Shown in pieces: positions 35,756 through 46,366 of a DNA stretch of 64,000 bases. This DNA is from Craterostigma plantagineum. Taxonomy: Eukaryota; Streptophyta; Magnoliopsida; Lamiales; Linderniaceae. The position numbers and the translations under genes are program-made. Under the pieces are notes generated by a model. The model saw only the letters and a list, made by a program, of their open reading frames with translations, was not told where the DNA came from and did not search any database. How positions within the stretch are numbered: position 1 is the stretch's first letter; each line of letters opens with the position of its first letter. Where the stretch lies: assembly GCA_027422505.1 (NCBI GenBank), contig JAPQWV010000310.1, forward strand, positions 496,001 through 560,000. The letters run 5' to 3'.

Positions 35756-36166
35756 TTAACAATGACATGTACCATTTGTCATGTTTTTGTACAATCTTTT
35801 CAATTTTGTAAAGAACCTCCGTATGGCATTATAAATTTGTTGGTCTTCGCTGCTCAAAGTAGTACTTGACGAGACAGAGAAATTTTCTTTAACGAGCTTT
35901 TTATTGTCCACTTGAACAATAACGTTCTTGCCACTTCTTCCACCTCTATTAGAGGGAAAATTTCTCCCATATTGGGACATATGTGCATTATTCATGAAAG
36001 ATATTCGCGAGTTAGATAATCAGGAAGACTATTATCACTTGCTTTTTTATAAATAATTTCAAAATCAAATGGGGCTACATGAGCCTTCCATCTTGCAAAC
36101 ATTTGTTTAGAGACATCATGTTTAAGATCTTTCTGAAACATAAATTTTACAGCTTGACAATCAGTT
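35756..36166 (-). pseudogene. Pararetrovirus-like RNase H C-terminal relic (copy A)
   Basis: Read on the minus strand, an open frame carries TDCQAVKFM, MFARWKAHVAPFDFEI and NSLPDYLTREYL, then a Gly/Arg/Asn-rich segment to the stop at 35756. TDCxA followed by LPDxLTRE is typical of the end of RNase H in plant pararetroviruses (Caulimoviridae) and their endogenous copies. Only about 135 residues remain; the polymerase and all other genes are absent. A gypsy origin is the alternative. It is an old, inert fragment shared by both duplicate copies. Confidence 0.5.
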
Positions 36167-36189
36167 TTATGAAAAACTTACTAATAATA

Positions 36190-36514
36190 TTTTATTAATA
36201 TGGCTTTTATTAAAAAAATTACATATACACGTCATTAATTATGTGTTGATTAATATTATGACATTTGTTAGACATAATTATCGAATCATTAATTAAGTTA
36301 TCTAATTAATGTTATACTTATTTCATATATATACATATTATATAGTATATATAATAATAAGTTGGTGGGCCACCCAGCGGGATCGCCGGCCCCGCCCCGC
36401 CCCGCCCCGCCCCCATAGCACGTAGCTCGCGCGGGCTGGCCCGCCCCTGGCGGGCCTAAAAATTCGCAGCCACCCCCTTTTGTTGGGGCGAGGCGGGCGC
36501 GATTGACAGATCTA
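36190..36514 (+). mobile_element. Right end of a second hAT-type element (copy A)
   Basis: It ends GCGCGATTGACAGATCTA, the inverted form of the MITE terminus, after a G/C-rich subterminal block with four CCCCG units. Its A/T-rich inner part at 36225-36355 is a direct, diverged repeat of 33040-33170 inside the MITE. A matching left terminus and 8-bp target duplication were not found, so it is truncated. Confidence 0.65.
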
Positions 36515-37739
36515 ACCACCACTATCATCACTTCACCCACCAAATTTACTTAACCCACCACCACAAGCTTCGCCTTACCCACAGGCGCCGCCTCTACCGC
36601 AACCACAGGCACTGCCGCTTCTGAAATCGAGCTCCGCCGTGAGGACGGGGAGCAACACTATCTTAATTTTCCGTGTCAGTTGTTTGATTCTTTGTTATTT
36701 TGTCTCGGTTTGGTGCTTTGCTTGTTAGTATGTTTGTTTGTTGTGTTTTGGTTATTATGTCTATTTGTTGTGTTGTTTACTCTATTTTTAGTTTCATTGC
36801 ATTGGTGGTTGTGCGGCTATTTTCTTTCATGTCAGGTTGTGTTCATCAGTCTCCTGAATTGGGAGTCTAGTCTCCTTTTGTAGGAGTTGTCTACCTCCTA
36901 TTGTTGGAGGTTCCTACCGAAAAAAGACGGGTTTCTTGAAGGTTAAAAGGAATAAAGCGTTGAGTACTTCGGATTTGAGTTTATTATCAATACTTATCTT
37001 ATTCCAACTCTAATACTTGGATATTATATTATAGGTTTTCCTTTAAGACTAAGTTTCGATATGCTTTACCCATATTATATAACTTCTATGTCACATCTAC
37101 TATTCTATTACTAAATTATTTCCTTCATGACCTATGTTTTCGTAACTTTGCTTACAAAAATATAATATTATCTTTCTTGATCCGTAAAACCGTCATGACC
37201 CTCAAGTCGCGAATTTAATTCGTAAAACTCCTTATGGCCGGCAGAACATAATTCGCAAAATTCTTCTATAGCCCGTGAACTTCTTCATAATTCGCAAAAC
37301 TGATTCGCGAAAACCTTATTTGATCCTGTATAATTCATAAACTTATTTTCCTTTGTAAAGAATACTTCAGTCCAAACCTTTGAAATCTCTACTTATTTCG
37401 AAATTTATGCTTAGAAGAATTCTAACTGCCGTATCATTTATTTCTTCACCACTTATACTTTCCTGAAAATCTTAGAACTACAATACTTTAATCTTTATTC
37501 CTATCTGGACCTGTGGTCTTAAAATGATTCATATGAATGCATGAATTTATGTAAATGCATGAAATTATAATATGAGGTTTCGGTTCCTGACAACAGGGGC
37601 TTCTCAGCCTCGTGTTCGTGGCTGTGAGTCTGGTTTTCGAGCCATTTTCGGCATTTCATTCCAGGAATCTAAGTACATGTAAATATAGTTTCTAAAACTC
37701 GTTACATTTTATTAATGTCTCCAAACTCATTAAATAAAT
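36515..37739. other. Non-coding stretch with a TTCGCRAA cluster (copy A)
   Basis: No convincing gene. 36660-36890 is T/G-rich, giving a hydrophobic but non-ATG 67-codon frame that I reject. 37195-37320 holds several TCGCGAA/TTCGCAAAA words, like those in the LTR arrays but on the opposite strand. It may be a piece of a minus-strand LTR. Confidence 0.4.
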
Positions 37740-38300
37740 GTACATATCTTATTTGTTAGAAAATGTCTCAGGATCCCAAAGCCAAATCTGTCAATCACCC
37801 TTCGGTCTAAGGTCCACATATACTACTATAGTCAATCGATCGATCATTGAGACTCAGCAAGTAACTACCCATGTGATCATCGATTACGAGTCATGCCCAA
37901 ATATAAGTCAATCGCCGATTCAACTCATATCAATGTTACGACCTCCAACTTCCCAAGTGAATGGTTTGCACAACTATTTAGGAGTCGTCAACAAATAAGT
38001 CATGATCGACATTCAGTCACCCTACTGAAGTCTGAGACTTATGGACAAATTTCATATCCGAGAATAATAGCTCACCGGTGCCCCGAGAATCGGTGAATAA
38101 ACTCGCTATATATGGGTTTTATTTATTTCCCTTCTTACCGGAGGCAAAGCCCTATAAAGGAATCATTGTAAAATCAAATAAACATTCATTCCATAAATAA
38201 ATGTTCGATATAATATTCAAATTTAATAATGTGAATAACGCGATTACATCTATGTCCTATTCATTACATCCCCGAATGGCATTATGAGGGCATATCCCCA
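37740..38300 (-). mobile_element. Inverted 5' part of a copia LTR (copy A)
   Basis: On the minus strand it begins TGGGGATATGCCCTCATAAT, matching the start of the copia 3' LTR at 5718 (GGGAGTATGCCCTCGGAATG), and is preceded by a purine tract AAAAGTGG (38301-38308). Further similarity follows around GGTGACT..GACTTATT..TTGACGAC. The 3' part of the LTR is missing. It lies about 480 bp upstream of the malectin-like gene, pointing away from it. Confidence 0.7.
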
Positions 38301-38308
38301 CCACTTTT

Positions 38309-38782
38309 ATATGTCAATGATATATATTGCATCAATATGCCACATCAGCATTATAAATGTTGACTAATGACACTTAGAAGGTGTTAATTAAGACAAAATA
38401 AGGTGTTAATTAAGACAAAATAACCTTGGATGTCAATGTGGGATGTTGAAACGGCACGAATCGGTGTCATATCAACAGGTGCCCACATAAGGTGCTCATA
38501 AGGTAAGCACCATTAAATTCATCTATATACATAAATATATATGATTTCTTCTTTGGGGTATGCATGGCCAGTATCAAATATGAGTCAACACGTTTTATCA
38601 TAATGCACGATCACTAATTGCCCGCTAAGTCGATTTTCATGCATAACCACCCGATAATTCATATTTTACATTCATGGCTACCATAATTATTCATCTCTCT
38701 TCCTCTCTAAATCTCACCATCTTATTCCTCTGTCCCAGAAATATCCTGTCTAATTTCCTTTCCTGGTAAATTGACCATCACC
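38309..38782 (+). promoter_or_regulatory. Upstream region of the malectin-like/LRR gene (copy A)
   Basis: A 22-bp direct repeat of AAGGTGTTAATTAAGACAAA and its next bases lies near 38378-38421. A TATA-like stretch (ATAAATATATATG) is near 38531-38543. A C/T-rich leader with repeated CTCTCTTCCTCTCT follows before the ATG. Promoter assignment is positional only. Confidence 0.45.
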
Positions 38783-41369
38783 ATGTTCGCCTCTACCTTC
38801 CTCATATGGCTTGTGACCATCCCTTTCACAACCCATGCCATCGTACCACCTAGAGGTACATACATTTACGTACACACACATAATCTAATTACGAACCTAA
38901 AATCCATGCACATACATCTTATAATGAAAACCTATTAAGAAAAAAATGTTAGTTGAGCGTTGATATATTAACTTGGTGCAGATTATTACATAAGCTGCGG
39001 TTCAAGCGGAGGTGACGTAGAACAAGGTCCAACAAAATACACCTCGGACGATGCCTATATATCCACAGGCAACAAAACAACCTTGACTAGAACAGACATA
39101 TATCCCTTACTCCAAACACTGCGTTATTTCCCTAATTCAAAATCAAAAAAGCATTGTTATGGCTTCCCAGTGATCAAAGGACGGAAATACCTAGTAAAGA
39201 CCATATATTTCTACGGAGGATTTGATGGCAAAGACCAGCCACCAGTTTTCGATCAGATCATAGACGGAACAAGATGGAGCATTGTGAATACAACATATGA
39301 TTACATCAATGGAGGATTAACCTCTTTTTTTGAAGCTGTTATAGTGGCACATAATAAGTTTCTCAGCGTGTGCGTGGCGAGGAACGAACACACAGTCAAA
39401 GGTTCGTCTCCCTTTATTTCCGCAATTGAAGTGCATTATCTGGACGATTCGGTTTACAATTTCACGAATTTGGAAAGAAAGATGCTGGTGACCGTCTCCA
39501 GGGGTAGCTTTGGCTCCGATGATGATGCCATCGTCAGGTAATATATAATCAACAACCTTTAATACTTATGTCCTTAAGAACTAAGAAAATTGTGCCACAA
39601 GCTCTTTCATGTTCGACAAATTTCAGTAAGTTTAATCTTTGGATTTAGCTACATGAAGATAAAAAAAGGTAGTAAATGTTTTAGTTGTTAATAAATGGGG
39701 ACATATCTAGTCCATTATCCGCCATTTTACAAGTCTTCTAAAACACAAGTACCATGGGGCAGGGGCCACAAATTAATAACCTTTTCTTCATGTACATACA
39801 TATTTAGAAGCAAATCGAGTAATGGACATTGAAACTGATCAGTTTTCCAGATGATATGTATAATCGTTATTGGGAATCGATCAAAGACGAGAATCCTTCA
39901 GTTTCGAGCCACTCTACTGTAAACCCGGCAATCTTCTGGAACCTTCCGCCGAAAAAGGCTTTTGCAACGGCTCTAACGACAAGCAGAGGGAAGAACCTCA
40001 CGCTGAGTTGGCCACCTTTCCCGCTCTCCGAGGGACGATATTACATCGTATTGTACTTTCAGGAAAACCGAACTCCAAGCCCATATAGTTGGAGGGTGTT
40101 TGATATTTATGTAAATGGAGAAAAATTCTATCAAGCTTTGAATGTCACGGAGAAAGGCAAGAGTATTTATGGCAACCAATGGCCTCTACACGGAAACACT
40201 GTAATAAGTATGGTTCCCATTGATGGTTCGCCCGTTGGCCCGTTGATTAATGCCGCCGAGGTTCTCAAAGTTTTTCCTATAGAAGGAAATACCATTACAA
40301 GAGATGGTAAGGGAAGAAATTCACATAGAGTTTTGAATTTGACGACGTACGTAACATTTTCACTTCATGTTTGCAAATTTTTTTTATGGTCGTAATCGAT
40401 TATTAGTGGTGGCAATGGAGGATATAAGGGACCAATTACTAGGGACTACGCTCTTGGATTGGAGTGGTGATCCGTGTTTGCCGAAAATGAATTCTTGGAC
40501 AGGTGTTTCTTGCTCGACCGAAGAATTTGTTCGTGTCATCTCTTTGTAAGAGAATTCGATCGTGCAAGAAAATAGTTTAATTATCAATGTGTTTGTTACT
40601 TTTCTAATCCGTCGATTAAGATTTGTGATTCTATTAGGGATTTGACGGGCCACGGATTATCTGGTGCATTGCCGGCGAGCATCTCTCAGCTAACAGGATT
40701 GAAGCAGCTGTAAGAAAATCTGTTATGATTATTGTAGTTTATATGTAAAGATCTAACGAAACAGATGTAACTAAACTGTCTCGATGGACAAATAGAAAAT
40801 AGGATATTGCATGTATGAGGATTTAAGTATAAAGGCTAATGAACAAGTAATAGAAATTCGAATTTTCTTCCTTAGTTTGCTTGGAGGCAACAAGATCTCA
40901 GGATCAATCCCAGATTTGAGTCCACTGAAGTCACTGGAAATTCTGTAAGCTTGATCATATAATATATCGTTAATTTAAATTATTTTTCATAGAATAAATT
41001 AGTACTATTTATTACTAAATGGTGACAGTTTGTTTTGAACTTGTACAAAAAGTCATTTAGAGGATAACCTGTTCCGCGGATCCATTCCAACTACTTTGGG
41101 CGACATACCATATCTTCGGGAAATGTATGTTCTTGTGCCGAAAATCTAAAGCGGTTGGCGAATAAAATGATTTTAGATTTACAACACCTTGTAATATGTT
41201 TATAACAACAATCATGCTTGGATACAGACATCTGCAGAACAACAACTTGAACACTAGTGTTCCAGATTCCCTTGCAAATAAACAAGGCCTTACAATCAAA
41301 GTACGTCTTGTTTTATATATTGTCACATTAATTAGCTTAATATATTACTTTTCATGGAGTTATCTCTAA
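38783..41369 (+). CDS. Malectin-like/LRR protein without kinase, copy A
   Basis: Eight exons with GT..AG introns: 38783-38855, 38982-39537, 39843-40306, 40407-40545, 40638-40709, 40876-40944, 41053-41124, 41228-41300. Residues 1-19 (MFASTFLIWLVTIPFTTHA) look like a signal peptide. About 24-364 is malectin-like (YYISCGSSGG; FYGGFDG; NAAEVLKVFP). The segment 365-410 carries the WSGDPCLP..SWTGVSC motif that precedes LRRs in LRR-I receptor kinases. Four LRRs follow, mostly on 72-bp exons, ending at residue 506. No kinase exon is found downstream. The last intron is open for 22 more codons (VRLVLYIVTLISLIYYF..) to TAA at 41367. The protein could therefore be a secreted or membrane-anchored receptor-like protein, or a truncated receptor kinase. 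Ligand and partners are unknown. Confidence 0.75.
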
Positions 41370-41382
41370 TATGTGTCTATCC

Positions 41383-41413
<31 letters not shown>

Positions 41414-41603
41414 AAGATATGAAGCCATTACGTATCGATATGCAACTGATTGAGGATGAGGCAACAAATATACTGGAAAGGGTGAGGTGGTTAATGAAAG
41501 ATACCGATACCTGCTTTCAAAATTTCCTTTTTAATACCTATATTTATATGATGACGCTGATAATTTACTTGTGATACATGTAAGATTTTTATTGTATGAT
41601 TTA
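41370..41603 (+). other. Downstream of the malectin-like gene, with (GT)n (copy A)
   Basis: A (GT)12 run at about 41389-41413 (13 units in copy B) is followed by a 60-codon frame that matches nothing I recognise. No kinase motif is visible in any frame here. Confidence 0.6.
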
Positions 41604-41841
41604 CTAGTTTTATGCCCGTGCATTTCACGGTTGTAAAATGTGTATAATTAATATGACATTATTATATAATAATAATCATGTAAGTTAAATGGTTTAACGT
41701 GAAAATAAAGTATTTCCCACTTTGTTAGTTGGCAATTTTTCCATTTTTTTATTAAGTATTTGTTTATTTAATATAATGAAAATGGACATGTGTCGCAAGC
41801 AGAAGCAAATTACATTTCATTTTATATATAAAATAGGGAGA
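41604..41841 (-). mobile_element. Candidate short non-autonomous Helitron (copy A)
   Basis: On the minus strand it starts TCTCCCTATTTT after a host A and ends CTAG before a host T. A hairpin CCGTG..CACGG lies about eight bases before CTAG. These are the rules for Helitron ends. The element is 238 bp, A/T-rich and non-coding. Copy B has a 7-bp internal deletion. Confidence 0.5.
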
Positions 41842-42559
41842 TCAACACTTAAATATCCTTTAGTATAAAAAACTTATTGATCAGTCCCATGTCAGATATT
41901 TTCTATTTTAAAGTACCTGGTTGAAAAAAAATTACTCTTAGTTACCCATTCAACTGAGAAGAAGAATGGACCCTGTATGTTACCAGACACCTCAACTATT
42001 AACCAATAGGGAATTAAAATAGAGTTAGCGTGAGCTTTTACCATTAATCTGTATGTTCTTGGTGGGGTTTTTCGTAAACTCAAGCGACGACTTAATCCAA
42101 ATGAACGATTAAATTTTCATTTATAGGGTTTTAGGGTTTAATACCAGGTATGAACCCATTGGGCACCAAGCCCGTGTCAACTTAACAACCACTAATTACA
42201 TTAAAAGAAATTACAAGACTTTGACTTAAATATTTGGACACTTTAATAATATTCCTACTCCCGTAAGTGTCCAAATTACAGTCAAAGCCTATCGTATAAG
42301 TCTTCATTTCTTTTTATTCTTCTTTGAGCAAGGAGGAGGTGGAGGTTACAGGTGGGCGAAGTATGACTTCCTTAATCAAAGAGCGCCTCAAAGTGTCTTA
42401 CGTCGTTTCTGAGATCTAGTTGCTCTTGGATTGCTTCGATGATTTGATTTACGATGGGTCGTTCTTCGACTTATGTGCGTTCATGTTTAGCCAAGACTAG
42501 GGTTGAAACCTCGTTAGAAGAAGCCAAGAGAAAATTCAAGACTAGGGTTGAATCCCCTT
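41842..42559. other. Non-coding stretch (copy A)
   Basis: A/T-rich DNA. I see no gene or named repeat; frames here are short and do not look coding. Confidence 0.4.
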
Positions 42560-43811
42560 CTCATATACCGAATTGAACCAAAGTTACAAAACTAGGGAAT
42601 TTCCGAAGGAATATGACTTTGAATCAATTTATCCCCTAGAAGATCGTTCGACACCCGAGGAAACACAACATCATCATTCTGAAAATTCTCTCTACATACC
42701 CCCTGTTGTTAAGAAAATAGAGGAGTTAACAATCTCATTGGAAAAGGAAAGAGAGGATTTTGAAGCAGAAAAGAAAACGTTCTTAAAAGAGATGGAAAAT
42801 TTCAAAGCTTCCTTCGGGTCACAAACCACTTCTCACGCATATCCTGAAAGGATAATATCATTATGAATAGCGTGAAAGAGAAATCGCCTTCTAAAAATCA
42901 GAAACCTTAGAATAACATTTTGAAAAATATTAACTCTAATCCTGTTTCTACTACGTCTACAGGGAGCGTAGTACCAGTGTTAGAGAAATCAAAGGCGAGA
43001 GTGTCTAGTTTATAAGTAAAGGAGTCTCTAGATATCAAAGTTACAAATTTATGTTCTCCTTCTGTAAAAATAAAGGACACTCGTAGAAATAAAAGAGTTG
43101 TTTCTTATCTCAAAATCATTGCTTCTACTTGCTCTCTAAAGCCTACCGCTTTTAAAAGCACTAATTTTGAAATAGGCTCAACGTCGACGGTAACAAATAC
43201 TCATTCTAAGACAAATGCATCTAGGATGACCCGTAGGAAACAAGATCCAACCATTAAGAAAGCTTATGGCGCCATTCACTCATGTTTTCACCTAAGGTAT
43301 TCCGTAAAGATCCAATCCCAAAGCACCTTAGGAGACTATCAAATGGAAAGATCTTTTCCACGATCAAGCCTAGTCATGCATTTGCCCGTACTGAAATTCA
43401 ACTTCCCTGTCAGGTTCAACCCAAATGTTCCTAAATCTCCGCCTAGGAAGACGAAAGCGTAAAAGGCCAAAACTTCTACAAAGGGAAAACTCAAATCAAC
43501 TTCTTCGAAGATGGCTTGGGTTGCTAGAACTCCTATTAATAATAATTTAGGAACCGTATATGAACCAAAGCCTAAATCTGCTAATGTGAGATGGCCCATT
43601 CTTAAGTAGGTACCTAAAGCTCTCTAATTTGTGTTTGCAGATCCATCATGTGTAGTACCTCAATTCCGGTTGCTCCACACACATGATGGGAAATCAAGAG
43701 CTGCTGACAACTATCAAGACCATCTAAATGGAAAAGTCATATTCGAGAACAACGATTCAGCTCCAATCCTAGGACTTGGAGACATTATTTGGGAGAATAT
43801 GACTTATCAAG
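42560..43811 (+). pseudogene. Decayed Ty1/copia gag and protease relic (copy A)
   Basis: The frame at 42573-42866 (non-ATG) includes a Glu/Lys-rich coiled coil (EELTISLEKEREDFEAEKK) like those in gag of some long plant copia elements. 43631-43814 carries GKVIFENNDSAPILGLGDII, resembling the end of a copia protease region. Between them lie many stops and frameshifts. The fragment is cut exactly where a gypsy-type LTR begins. A host origin cannot be excluded for the coiled-coil part. Confidence 0.4.
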
Positions 43812-46366
43812 TGTAGCACCCGGCCCCGTGGGCCAACTAACAAATAAATTGGCATGCGCATTTTATGCTTACGCGGTTTCGTAAAAATTGCATAACATGT
43901 TTTATGACTGTGTCATATGAAATTCTGGGCATTGATTACGTGTCTACTTGACACTTATGAAAATTATGTGCTTACGTGATTTTATTTATTTCATGTGCCT
44001 AATCTTGTGCTTTGACATTTTCTTAACATAGGAAGAACTTTCGAAAATATGAAGAAGGGAAAATAAAAGGGATAATACTGTGAGGTTAGAATTGAGCCAT
44101 GGGTGTAAATGGGCTAGGATTAAAAACAAACGCTTGAGCCCAAACCCTTAAAGATATTTTGGGAAACAAGTCCCCTTGAATTAGGGGATATTCACATCAA
44201 CCTAAGCCCCTCCCCATACTTCATTAGCTCAAGAGAATTACTAAAAACACAATTCACTTCTCACACTACAAGCAAGAAATAGAGAGAAGAAGGAGCAATC
44301 GAGCTTTAACTTGTGAAGAAGGTATAATTTCTACTATGAGGTTTACATTTTTAGCTTGTGATTTAGATTACTAGTTCGAAATTTAGCATGATTCAGGTAT
44401 TAGCACGCGCAAATCTGCCCAAAATTATACTCTAGGGTTCATTCGAAGTTTTATGGTTTAGGCATTCAAATGATATTTATCATGTTCCTGAGAAAAAGTG
44501 ACACTTGGATCGAAGGTTTAGAGTTCGGGATCAAAAAGGTATTATTGGTATAAATGGATTCGTGAAATGTGATTTTCACGAACCCAAGGTCACGAACCTT
44601 TAGTGAAGTAAGTATCGTGAACCCTAAAAAGTCCAAACACTTAGTTCGCGAAGTAAGCTCGGTAGGCCCCACGGATTTTGTAGTTCACGAATTTGGAAAA
44701 GAAGTGTTTCGCGAATCAAGAGGTTGGCGAACTCAACAAAGTTGGCGAATCCATGGGGTGCAATTCGCGAATGCAACAAAGTTGGCAAATTGGATTCGTG
44801 AACTTACAGGATTTTCAATATCGCGAATCGAGCCTGGCGAACTTGACAACTTGGCGAATGGAGTGAGCTTGGCGAATTTCATGTTGGCGAATCATCACTT
44901 CACGAATTGAGGGTACTTCGCGAACTAGGGGAGCTCCACTTCGCGAACCAAAAGCTTGGCGAACTCCATGCAAAGTCGCGAATTGATCGAGGTTGGCGAA
45001 CCCTTGTTGGTTAGCGAATCCCTGTTGGCGAACTCCAGGCAAGTCTCAAATCTAATTACAGTTGCGAATCAAGTTTGGCGAATCCACGCAAACTTCACGA
45101 ACCCTTAGACACTTCGCGAAACGTGAGAAGTTCGCAAACCCATGCGTGCTTCGAAGTAGGTATGCGAACCCTAGACTTTGCGAGTTGTGAGAGGCTTTAG
45201 ACTTCGCGAAACCGTTCGCGAATTGGATGAACTTTACGAACTCACAAACTCGGCGAATCAACACTTTGCAAATTCGGCAAACTCCGCCAACCTTAGAAGA
45301 ACTTCGCGAACCGATGGTGAAACACATTTGGTGAACTCGTCGCAACTTGGCAAGTTCCATTTGGCGATCCATGAGCCACAAACCCCACTTAAGTTCAAGG
45401 AGTTCGCGAAGTAGATGAACTTGGCAAACCCTATGTTGGCGAATTATAAGCTTGAAAATAAAGTTCACGAATTGAAAGTACTTAACGAATTATGGGAACT
45501 TAGGATAAGAAAGAGTGTAGTTCGCAAACTACACAAGATCGCGAACTAGGGCGAGTTGAGTTCGCTAAGTATACTTAAAAATATTTCATGCACTTCAAGT
45601 GACATGAAGAACATTTTAGGGTAAGATAGACTTCGCGCAGTGAGAGCAAGTTAAATATTTTACGAATTAGGGTAAGATAGACTTCACGAATCCTACTTCA
45701 GGAACCATATAAGTTCGCGAAGCAAAAGATGACGATGACTTCGCGAAACATGAGCCGAGAAATGAACTTTGCGAATTTGGGTAATAAAACTGCTAGAAAT
45801 TATGAAGTGTGAATGTGTTAGGCACACCTCCCGAATCGAGTGACTAAGGGAAGTTCACAAACCTTAGGTCTAAAAATTAGTGCACCATTAAGTATATTTT
45901 GCGAATCATGACTTAGGAAAATATTATTTCAACTCTTAGGAAATTCGAGATTTTAGTTAGTTAAGTAATTCCGATAGGGTACTAACGTAATAATTTTGTG
46001 CTAAGGGACTGGAACTAGAAACCTCACCGAACCAGTAGCAGGTATTCTACAGACGCCAGGTAAGTGGAGACTACACTTCAACTATAACACAATAACTTGT
46101 ATGTGCATAAATTATGTTACTACGTGCAAATGTGAAATATGTGATATGTTTTAATTACTATTTATGGCATGTCACGCATATTTATATGACTCACGACATG
46201 ATCACGTGCATGCATGCTTAGTACGAAGGCTAAGACATGAGAGTGTGCATGAGTCTGATCGCCTGTGACGTAGTTACCGATATGCGCATCTGTTCGCGAC
46301 TCCACTGTCGAGTCATGGCTGTCCTATGTCACCATGGCGGCTGTTGACCTTTTTGGGCCATACATG
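43812..46366 (+). mobile_element. Gypsy-type LTR with TTCGCGAA array (copy A)
   Basis: It opens TGTAGCACCCGG, like the other gypsy LTRs (TGTAACACCCG, TGTAACGCCCG), inside the copia relic. Its layout parallels the 24442-28642 LTR: non-repetitive start, CpG-motif array, GCCAGGTAAGTGGA block near 46056 and a GCGACTCCACTGTCGAGTC..CACCATGGCGG block near 46300 (compare 27328-27375). No clear 3' end or target duplication was found; the end given is where similarity fades. Confidence 0.65.
44560..45900 (+). repeat. TTCGCGAA/GGCGAA motif array (copy A)
   Basis: More than 50 irregularly spaced words of the type TTCGCGAA, TTCACGAA, TTGGCGAAT or TTGGCGAAC, roughly every 20 bp. The densest part is 44640-45560. 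The fillers between are largely unique. The start of the same array is at 63505-64000 in copy B. Short frames through it are not genes. Confidence 0.88.

Noticed and set aside
32949..36514. One large hAT element spanning from the left MITE end to the right hAT end
   Set aside because: The MITE closes at 33213 with a perfect TTGATAAC duplication, whereas the outer pair shows none (TTGATAAC versus ACCACCAC).
36680..36883. 67-codon very hydrophobic frame, repeated at 55628-55831
   Set aside because: It starts at TTG and comes from T/G-rich low-complexity DNA; its recurrence only reflects the segmental duplication.
41411..41574. Possible kinase or juxtamembrane exon after the LRR exons
   Set aside because: The frame has no kinase motif, is preceded by a GT microsatellite, and no consistent splice pair joins it to the gene.
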